Origin: Lepturacanthus savala
Taxonomy: Eukaryota > Chordata > Actinopteri > Scombriformes > Trichiuridae
Assembly (NCBI GenBank): GCA_030544235.1
Contig: JARUPU010000033.1
Coordinates: 682,001-746,000, forward strand
Direction: 5' to 3'
Length of the DNA: 64,000 nt
Translations under genes and position numbers: made by a program
The notes under the pieces: generated by a model
Seen by the model: the letters and a program-made list of their open reading frames with translations, nothing else
Database searches by the model: none
Told to the model about the DNA's origin: nothing
Shown: piece by piece, positions 10,201-18,203 of the stretch
Position numbering within the stretch: position 1 is the first letter of the stretch
Layout: every line of letters begins with the position of its first letter

Positions 10201-11097
10201 TTGCATAGCAACCAGAGACGCGCTCAGACTTGTTGCTCCGTGCCAAATGGCACAGACAGACACCGAAACAACGTAGATTACACTGAAACGAGCACACTGG
10301 AATTGTTCCAGCACTCGGATAATGTAACTAACTACTAACTAACTAATGTGACTTTAGTACATCGTTTTCTTTATTTAACATGGGATTTTCGCCACCATTG
10401 ATACTCATAATTAATTGCGTTAAATTTAACGTGTTAAATTGCGGTGTAATTAATTAATCGAATTAACGTGTTAAAATGACAGCTCTAGTATGTATTTCTC
10501 TGCCAATTGCTTACGTATCCTCCATGCGAGCAGTTTTTTAGATTTGGGGCCATTTTCATAATTTTGTTTAATAAATCTAATTCTTTTTTCTATTTGGTTT
10601 TCATATATGTTATTTAGAGTTTGTTTTGTGTCCTGTATTTCGTTTAAAACATCAGTGTCATTTTGCTTCATAAGTCTGCTCTCCAAGGATTTTAGTTTTG
10701 CAGTCGGGTCATTAATTTGTTTCTCTTTTTCCTTCTTCTTCCGGGCAGACCACATTATAAGTTTGCCCCTAATAACAGCCTTGGCTGCATCCCAAAGTGT
10801 ACTGGGGGACACGGTCCCATTATTGTTATATGACATATATTACATAAGTTCTTCCTTAATAAATCTTTGACATTGAGGGTCGCTTAAGAGGTTGGTGTTT
10901 AGTCTCCATAGAGTCTCCTTAAGTCTGTTGTCTAAGTGTAATGTCAGGTATACCCCCGTGTGATCAGAAATGTCTCTTACCCCTATGTCACATTTCACCA
11001 TTCTCGGCTTTGAACATAAAAAAATAGTCAATTCTTGAGTGCGTAGAGTGTGAATGGGAGAAAAAAGTAAAACATTTTTCAATCGGATTCCCTCCAT
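7300..11097 (-). pseudogene. L1 ORF2 (endonuclease-reverse transcriptase) relic
   Basis: On the minus strand the pieces run: end of endonuclease (11097-10840, with DHTGVYLTL), linker (10836-10496), then after the MITE, RT (about 9690-8580) and C-terminus (8621-7300). RT motifs visible are VVISLDAEKAFDSVRWEYLY, RQGCPLNPTLFALF, and the catalytic box, which reads YADIL near 8783-8797 in place of YADD, so the second Asp is missing. The C-terminal Cys/His motif CWRRCGDMSAGHFHIFWDC (about 7690-7625) is typical of L1 ORF2. The N-terminal endonuclease catalytic part is absent: 11100-11600 shows no match. Several frame changes occur. Confidence 0.85.
9703..10487. mobile_element. hAT-type MITE nested in L1 ORF2
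   Basis: A 785-bp non-coding element starts TAGTGCTGTCAATCGATT and ends GTTAAAATGACAGCTCTA. The ends are inverted (TAGWGCTGTCA). It is flanked by 8-bp direct repeats with one mismatch (GTACGTAT at 9695-9702, GTATGTAT at 10488-10495), the duplication length expected for hAT. Subterminal AATTAAT/ATTAATTG blocks are mirrored at both ends. No transposase is present; the 70-codon interior frame shows no motif. Confidence 0.85.
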
Positions 11098-11601
11098 ACG
11101 TCCATTATATCTATTTCGTTAAGCAGTTTTTTTGTACATAAAGCTTCAGGTTTTATGTTCTTTTTTCTGTTTGTGGAGTTCCGGAAGGGGTGCAGTATTC
11201 TGCATTTTGTATTCTTGATGCATTTCTAACAGTGAGCGGTAAAAAGTTTACCCAAAATGTTCAACCAACCACAGATGACCTGAACAAAAGAACAACTGTC
11301 TGTATAACAAAATGAAACACAACATATGAACATAGCATACATGTTAAACATTTGTGACTTCCAACCATGAAGTGTAAGCTTAACTTCTAAGTTGAGAGGG
11401 GAGTCCCTTAACCCTGAAGGTTAATATCAGAGCAGCGCCCGTGAAAAGCTGGGCATCGGTTCCCAGACTTACTGTCTATTTAACTGGATCATGTTCCCAG
11501 TAGGAAAATCAGTTTTGAACACCTTAGTCCGATTTGGTATTAAATATTGTGATCTTACCGATCTCTGTAGATTTATTGTTCACTCACGGTACAGAAAGCT
11601 C

Positions 11602-12519
11602 TCACAAAGCCTCCTCCCTGCGTTGAAACCCCTTAAGTTTATCCTGGATATGCTTGAGGCGGGTGCCCTGGTGCCGACGTGTTTTAGCACCTGCTGTTTC
11701 CCAGGTCGGTTGCTTTGGTCTCGGTGACGGTGCGTTGTGCGCAGGGGTCTCAGCTTCCCAAGCGACCGGGATGAATCCCCTTTTCTTCAAGTCGTCTGTC
11801 GCCTCCTGCATGTTGTTGTAGACAGTTGGGCTGGTGTCGAAAAACACTTTTCTCGCCCTTTTTTCGCAAGTTTCGCCGGGTGAAGCGTCTGGAAACAAAT
11901 TTCTTTTTCTTTAAGTGCTTTTCTTATGGGGATGTACGCCTTTCTCTTTTTGAGTATTTCTGCCGTGTAGTCTTGCTTGAAGAATACTCTTCTTCCATCG
12001 TAGCGGACCTCTTTCTTTCCCCAGGCGGAGCGGAACACCAGCTCTTTAGTAGTATACTCCAGGAAATAGATAATCACGGACCGTGGGTTAGAGCCTGGCG
12101 GCAGTCTGGATCCCAGTGACCGGTGGCAACGCTGGATACCGAGGGGGGTGTCGGGGAGTGTCGGTTTTAATAAACTCTTCCATGAATGTTTTTATGTTGT
12201 CCCCCTCCACCCCCTCGGGATTGCCGTGAATACGAATGTTGTTCCTGTGCGAACGTGCCTCCAGGTCCGTCAGCTAGGTTTGGATAGATTGGTAAAGCTC
12301 AAGTGTGTTGGAAAGTATCCCCTTGGCGTCGGTGCTCCACTCCTCCATGTCGGCTATTCTCTGCTTTGTCTCCTCAATTCTTTCTGTTATTTCCTTTAAG
12401 CCAGAGGCGATATCGCTTAATTTCTGGTTTACTTCTCCTCGAAAGTCCACCAGCTCTTTCTTCAGGTCCGAACGAACCGCCTGTATCTCCGCAATGATGT
12501 TAGCTTGGATAGCATCCAT
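11602..12519 (-). pseudogene. L1 ORF1 protein relic
   Basis: The N-terminal part (12519-12274) is a heptad-rich coiled coil (LKEITERIEETKQRIADMEE), as in L1 ORF1p trimerisation regions. After a frame change, the segment at 12077-11787 contains YTTKELVFRSAWGKKEVRYD and the KQDYTAEILKKRKAYIPIRK block of the RNA-binding C-terminal domain. A further frame change leads to VYNNMQEATDDLKKRGFIP (11898-11602). ORF1p binds LINE RNA in the ribonucleoprotein. At least two frameshifts make this copy non-functional. Confidence 0.8.
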
Positions 12520-12741
12520 AGCCTTGTGTTCCGCTAGCGTGTCCTCACTTTCAGTCGGTATTTTATTGTTTTTTTTTGGTTTACCTTGCGTTTTTCCTCT
12601 GGTTTATCTTTTGTCCCCCCTTTTCATAAAACTTAATCCACTTTTCAATTTGTTAATCTAGTATTTTTTGTGGGGGGGTTGAAGACTGTCTGGGAGCCTC
12701 CGTTTTATGCTGCTGCTCATTTCTGCACCATACCGGAGGTC

Positions 12742-12970
12742 CCACATAGGTGCACTTTTGACTCTAAATTGTGTTATTCCCTTCCACTTGGAGTGTTAAT
12801 TTTACAAAATACAGTGTAATTTAATAGCACATTAAAGTTTATTTTTAACACCAAAAATGTGTTATTCTCTTTCACTGTTAAGTGAGTGTTAATTTTCAAC
12901 CTACAGTGTCATGTGATCACACAATAGTGTATTTTTGCACTAAAATTGTGATATTACATTATTTTATTCA
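12742..12970. repeat. AGTGTTAA-rich element, right part
   Basis: Resumes the AGTGTTAA/TTTTAACACC motif series seen at 6838-7023 (GGAGTGTTAATTTTAC, TTTTTAACACCAAAAATGTG, GTGAGTGTTAATTTTC). It grades into the 3' flank of the minus-strand coding relic that starts at 13154. Confidence 0.5.
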
Positions 12971-13153
12971 ACAGAATATCATAACTGTTTCACATTACAT
13001 GTAAAGTGAATAGAAGTGTTGACTGATCAATTAACAGCATTCATACATCCATAACTTCCCAGCACCATAGGAATTGGCACAAAAAGATCAATACAAACAT
13101 TTACAAAAATACTTTAAGTACATATTAGGAGTCCCAACCTCTTTAATACACAT

Positions 13154-15424
13154 TTACAAAGAAAATAATGGCACTAAATATTGGCCTTTATCTCCACCAT
13201 ATGAACTCTGTAGATCGAAGGGCTTATAAATCACAAGACCATCTGCTTTAACAACATCTTTGTGATCACTTTCAAATACTTTGTAAGAATGAAAATGTTC
13301 ACTGAAATGATCAACGACAAGCCTTTTTCCAAAGAAGCAGATAATACTATCAACAACAATTATTTTTTCTATTCTGAGAAACACTGGCATTTCATGTTCA
13401 ATCTGAGTGCAAATGATCAACCCTGGCCTATACTCTGTTCCACTGATTATCACCCAGTTAGTTGCATGGTTGTCCTGAGAGGCACGCTCCACATGCAAAC
13501 CTTGAGCCAACTCGTTGCAAAAGTTTTCATTGTCCACATTAATACTTTTCATAGGTCCATACACAGTGCATTTTGAAAGGGATGTCTCCCAAAGACATGC
13601 AATTGACATCTGATGTTTTTTGGTTTGGTTGATTTGGTGTTTTTAAGAGTATTTTTGAAAATCCTGTGTTTTGCCTCAAATGTATTAGTGGTCCAATTTT
13701 TCGGATACAAGATGGATAATGTATCATAAAGTGATGTTTTGGAATCAGGTTTTTATCAGGATACAGTTCTTTGAACAACTCATGGTGTTCTATTATCAAA
13801 TGTTTAAGTAGTACAGTCATGCCAAGTGAAACAGATGGAGAAAAAATAATGTTGATTATCTGTAGTAAAATTAAAAGCAAAAGACAGTTTTGGTTTCCTT
13901 CTGGCACAATGTCACCAAAAAGCAAAGGAGTATTTTGAACAAGACAAAGAGTCTGAATTGAATTGAGCCCAATATTATTGTCGCTACTGTCCAAGTTTAT
14001 CCTTGTAGGCCGTTTTTTGCACTCCACATACCCATAGTCAAAGGCATAAATTCTGGACAGATCAGGTTTCGACAAAAAGTTTTCAGAGAGGTATTCAAAC
14101 AGTAACTTCAGCTCATACTGAGCCACTCCTTCAAGAATGTCATGCATAATATCCAAAGAAAAATTGTTACAAACATGAAAGAAATGTAGGCCATTCAGAG
14201 TCGAATCCTTTTTTAAACCAAACACGGATAACTTTTGTGGATCTGACTGCAATTCACTGCAGTGCATTTCAAATACTTCTTTTCCACACAAGATTATTCT
14301 GGGGTCATCAAAACAAAAATGACGTCCACTGAACGATTCTGTGAATCCCAGAATTGTGTGCATCCCCAAGTTGTCCCAGTTACCTGACATACAGGGCCAT
14401 AGATCTTTTCAACAGAAAAAGGCAAATGAAGGCCACAATTCTCAAGTGTTTTGATGTCATTAATCAGTGTCTCTAGAATAGGATCAAAGCCATATTTTTT
14501 CCAAGTCTTCAGTGTGAAACAATGCAATCAAATGAATATTCATCAGGGCAGAGCTAAACTTTGGTGGAAGATTTCTGAGGACAAAATACAGAGCACCTAT
14601 TTTGTGAACACCACGTTTTGACCCAAGTGGGTTCGCAGTCTCAAAATCATCATAGAACAACTGGATTTGTAAAGAATTCTGGTGTTTAGAGAACAGTGGA
14701 TGGGTCCTAAAATAATTTCCGTCACAAAAATCACTGTATACGTCAAGTTTTGATGAACGTGTTTCCTCAAGTAGTTTGCAAATATCAGAATTTCGGAACA
14801 TGAATTTGATCGTTTCCAAAATTGGGATGTAAACAAATGTATCATTCACTGGGACCTAATCATAGGTATCTGTTTATTTCGTCTTGTATCATATCGAATT
14901 CCTAACATTTTTCTACTGGTTCCACAACACCCCATTTCTTGTTGAAATAATTTACTCTTTTGCTTTCAGTATTCAAGTACTCAAATGGGTTTTCAAAGGT
15001 TTCCAGATCTTTTACCAATGTTTCTCTCAAAGGATTATCTATAGGCACAGCAGACAGTACTTGCTGCTTAACCTGAGTGCATCCCACTACTAAGTTCTTC
15101 CACATCACCAACAACTGATGAAATGACAGTATTTGCAACACCATTTGCTTGTAGTTTAGCAATAATTGAAGGACAGATATTTTCTATGTTTTCTTTGTCT
15201 TTGACCTGATTCACTATCAAAGCATGGATATTCTGGGGTCTGCGTGATGTTTGTTCTAGCAACTTCTGAGATATCTTGCGGCATTTGGATATTAGTTTGA
15301 CATGACTCTGGCCTTGCTGCATCTGCATTTTCACAAGAATTTTCCACATGTGAACTGATTAAATGTTTTTTGAAACCTGAATATGTTGAAAAGTGACACC
15401 TACAATGATCTTGAGTACAAGAGT
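13154..15424 (-). pseudogene. C2H2-finger teleost repeat-family protein, frameshifted relic
   Basis: Minus-strand pieces form one protein: a C2H2-like finger (CTQDHCRCHFSTYSGFKKH with a following H, about 15420-15350); a linker (15349-15068); a segment with TESKRVNYFNKKWGVVEPVE (15162-14902); FVYIPILETIKFMFRNS, FYDDFETANPLGSKRG and IGALYFVLRNLPP (14849-14484); then NFSLDIMHDILEGVAQYELK and IPKHHFMIHYPSCIRKIGPL (14390-13539); and a C-terminus with YRPGLIICTQIEHEMPVFLR and VIYKPFDLQSSYGG (13609-13154). Each join needs a frame change, so at least four frameshifts are present. I recognise this as a multicopy teleost family, but its official name and function are unknown to me. Conserved Asp/His blocks and the multicopy nature suggest a transposase-like protein; that is inference. 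Confidence 0.6.
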
Positions 15425-15426
15425 TA

Positions 15427-15450
15427 GTGTGTGTGTGTGTGTGTGTGTAA
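15427..15450. repeat. GT dinucleotide microsatellite
   Basis: About 11 GT units immediately upstream (minus-strand sense) of the C2H2 relic, in the polypyrimidine position of a possible splice acceptor. Confidence 0.9.
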
Positions 15451-15548
15451 TAGAGGACAAGAGAGAGAAGACTTTCATTTAAGTGTATTTCAAATTGAGT
15501 TAATACATATAAAATACTTGCTGTTTAGATAATAGAAGACATGCATAC

Positions 15549-16402
15549 CTTGTGAAAGTGCAACATTTTTTCCACTGCATCACTGGGACTTATCTTAATC
15601 CTCTTCCATCCAGCTGTGGGTGGCAGGAGATGGAGAAGGAGCAGCAGAGAAGCCATGTCACTGTCCCACCCTATCAGTAGGAAAATAAGATGGAGAAAAA
15701 AGCCCATTAGTATCATGCAGGAATACCCCATTAACCAGCACTTGCAGTAAAGAATAAAAATCAAACATGTTCATTAGCTTACTGTCATCATCGTTGTCTG
15801 TCTGTTTCTCAGCAGCTTTTAGAAGTCGGCACAGGTCAATTGACTGAGTAAGGTGTTTAGCCTCACTGATAATCTTGGACCTGAAAGTTGTGTCCCACTT
15901 CTCAAGCATCTTGGAGGCTGTTTCAGTTCCAAACAGTAGAACGAAGTCTTGATTCAGCTGTTGATCATAGAATCATAAATGCACAAACATTTGAAAATAA
16001 TCAGCATATTGTACTTAAATTCAAGAAACAAAATAGTAAACTCTAAATAAATAACTCACCAGCCCTTTGACATCAAACATCAAAGTACCATGGAAATGTT
16101 TTAGAAACATCTGCCGTTCTCTGTGGGTCATGCACTAGGTTTTGGCTGAAAGGTCATGTTCATTTTCTGAAACACATTTGCTTTATCATGGGGGTGATTC
16201 AGAAATGATGGCTTCCCTGCATGCATCTTCATCAAGCTGCTCAGGTAAAGTGGCCAATCTTCGGCGCTTTGGTCCTTGTGCTTCAACCAATGCAGCTGTC
16301 TTGGCTGGTCTTTTTGCTGTATACCTGGACATGGTCTTAAGGCGCCATGCTAAATATCCAGTGCCTTTCTCCCCATAGAAGTGCTCCTGTCGTAAAACAT
16401 CA
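15549..16402 (-). pseudogene. SAMD3-like teleost repeat-family gene, 5'-truncated relic
   Basis: Minus-strand exons can be read. From about 16402: FYGEKGTGYLAWRLKTMSRY, then RRRLATLPEQLDEDACREAI, then a region shifted by +1 and back (stops in the original frame near 16185), then MTHRERQMFLKHFHGTLMFD ending at 16060 before GTGAGT. Next exon 15957-15783: LNQDFVLLFGTETASKMLEKW to DNDDD, donor GTAAGC. Next exon 15670-15549: GWDSDMASLLLLLHLLPP to HFHK, donor GTATGC. This layout matches uncharacterised teleost proteins often annotated as sterile-alpha-motif-3-like. The N-terminal part is cut off at 16403 by the TTAA-type repeat. The same-strand C2H2 relic starts about 120 bp downstream, so both may come from one mobile element. 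I have no function for it. Confidence 0.5.
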
Positions 16403-16610
16403 TTAACCCTCCTGTTGCCACTGTGTTAAAAACCAAAAAGAAATCCCCTAAATGCTATTTTTTTTAACTTTAAATTTCATGACTTTTCCTAGATTGGCCC
16501 CAACAGTATAAAAAAAGAAATGTTTTTATTCACATTTCCATGTAAGCTGTACAAAAAAATTTACAAAGGTGGTCTTCGGGTCAAAATGACCCGTGAGGCA
16601 AATAGAGTTG
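16403..16610. repeat. TTAA-type MITE-like sequence
   Basis: Begins TTAACCCTCCTGTTG and contains a short hairpin CGGGTCAAAATGACCCG at 16577-16593. TTAA followed by CCCTCCTGTT is a frequent start of piggyBac-like MITEs in fish. The right boundary is not clear. It truncates the SAMD3-like relic exactly at the TTAA. Confidence 0.45.
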
Positions 16611-17539
16611 AAATCAAGGTCACAGAGTTATTTACACACCACAGAATGTTACAATGTTTTAGGTGTGTCTCAGATCAATCAGTAGCAGAAGTAAACAAGA
16701 CAAATCAGGTGGTCTTATCATGGATTGCTGTGCCTTTGATCAGTCTCAGATCAATTAATAGTAAACATGAATAAGACAGTAGAAGACATAACCAAGACAA
16801 GATAGGTGGCATTCTCGCAGACGGCAGAGCTCTTTTTTGTGTATTTCAAGGAGGGAATCGTGGCCATGCCGGGGTGGATCTCCTTTGGTCTCCTCTCCAT
16901 CCCTGGAGCCAAGGCCAGCGCCGTAGAGGTCGAGGTACGAAATTTATCTCTGCCTCGCACTCCCGAGGCAGTCGTTGTTTTGGCCTCCGGTAATAACCTG
17001 GACCGTAGAGTTTCTCTTTCAGATTCAGCTACGGACTTCTAGAGGCTGGTGACCACCGCCCGGGCTGCCTGCAGCAATGTAAGTTACTTTGATGTATTAT
17101 GACTAGATAATTCCATGATTGATTTCAGAACATGTTTGAAGTTGAGTACATGTTACCCAACCAATAAAGGTGGAGACACAGATGACGATTCCTGGACACG
17201 GTGAGAGATTTCTACAAACATTTTGAAATCTTGTCCTGTTTACTGAACAAATCTTCTTCTCCAAGTGTGTGTCCTGGACTCGGTCCAAGAAGATAATATA
17301 TTTAACATAATAACCACTGTATTGTGAAGTTTACCTCACTGCTGCTATGTGTTAATGCACGTCAGAATGTTTATCACTTTCTTTATTTCTTTATTTTTGG
17401 TAATGTTGTTGTTTTTAACCTTTTGTCTCATTTTATTGTCTCTGTTGACAGACTCAACAACACGTAACTTTCTACCCTTTATTTACATCATATTCAATTC
17501 GTCTGGTGTATCTTATCTCATTCATTTGTCTAATATAAA
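16611..17539. other. Stretch without firm gene; possible earlier exons of the Ser/Pro series
   Basis: A plus-strand frame at 16806-17042 is GC-richer than its surroundings and includes GAKASAVEVE before a GTACGA donor-like site. The intron-like phrase around 17301 (ATAACCACTGTATTGTG) repeats in the introns at 17713 and 17980. This suggests more degraded copies of the exon block described at 17540-17938. No single model is supported. Confidence 0.35.
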
Positions 17540-17669
17540 AAAACCCGGACGCCTCCTCCCCCCGCCTGCAGCCACACCGGTCTCACCAGGAGTGTCTGTG
17601 GAGGTCGAGACCCCTGTACCTCGTCCTTCCAGTCCTCTTGGAGGGACTAGTGTGGCTCAGGCCAAGAAG
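17540..17669 (+). pseudogene. Ser/Pro-rich exon, copy 1
   Basis: The frame reads PPPAATPVSPGVSVEVETPV, then PRPSSPLGG, and ends AQAKK before a GTGTG donor. It is homologous to the exon ending at 17938 (shared VSxxVSV and Lys-Lys at the donor). The exon ends are 269 bp apart and the introns are also similar, so exon and intron were duplicated together. It sits upstream of, and on the same strand as, the Helentron-like relic and may have been part of its N-terminal coding region. The function is unknown. Confidence 0.45.
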
Positions 17670-17800
17670 GTGTGTTACCTACCATTATTGGTTGTGTGAA
17701 CATTTTACAGAATAACTGCTGTATTGTGGATTTTAACTTTCTGTTTGTCTGGTGTCTCTTATGCACTATTTTATTGTAAACTCTGTCATTGTTTTCACAG

Positions 17801-17938
17801 ACTCCGCCAAGGGCCTGCTTGACTCCGCTCACACCTCCAACCTCACAGGTTTCACGGGAAGTGTCTGTGAAGGCCAAGGCTCCAGTCTCTGGTTCTTCCT
17901 TCCCTCCTCGGTGGACCCAGGTGGGTCCCACCAAGAAG
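17801..17938 (+). pseudogene. Ser/Pro-rich exon, copy 2
   Basis: 46 codons, flanked by TTTTCACAG and GGTAACA. The frame reads TPPRACLTPLTPPTSQVSRE, continues with VSVKAKAPVSGSS and ends GPTKK. Acceptor, donor and length divisible by three are intact. Pro, Ser and Thr dominate, so the product would be a disordered linker. The next acceptor (18203) opens the exon that leads into the Helentron-like relic. Confidence 0.5.
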
Positions 17939-18203
17939 GTAACATAGGCTGATACTGTTTCTTTGAAAGTTTACTGAAATAACTAATGTATTTTCTACCA
18001 TAACCTACTGCTGCTCATGGCTATCTGCTTTTTATCTGCACATAATGTTGTGATTTAATTGCATCGTTTTTGGTCATTATCTTTTTATTATTTTTAACCC
18101 TTTGTTTTTGTTTCCTATTTATATTTACAATGCCAACAGTTTTTCTTTTGTGTTTTGTCTCCTATGCACTTCTTAATCCAAACTCTGCCTTTTTTCTTTA
18201 CAG

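Larger units (their letters stand above)
7293..12741 (-). mobile_element. L1-clade LINE, decayed, interrupted by a hAT MITE
   Basis: Read on the minus strand: 5' region (12741-12520), ORF1 (about 12519-11602), an ORF1-ORF2 gap, then ORF2 (about 11097-7300). ORF order, coiled-coil ORF1, endonuclease remnant, RT and C-terminal Cys/His motif all fit the L1 clade. It is broken by many frameshifts, lacks the N-terminal endonuclease, and has a 785-bp MITE inside ORF2. A 16-bp sequence flanking 7008-7023 and 12742-12757 may be its target-site duplication. Confidence 0.85.

Noticed and set aside
13262..13576. 104-codon plus-strand frame
   Set aside because: It is a shadow of the minus-strand C2H2-family relic.
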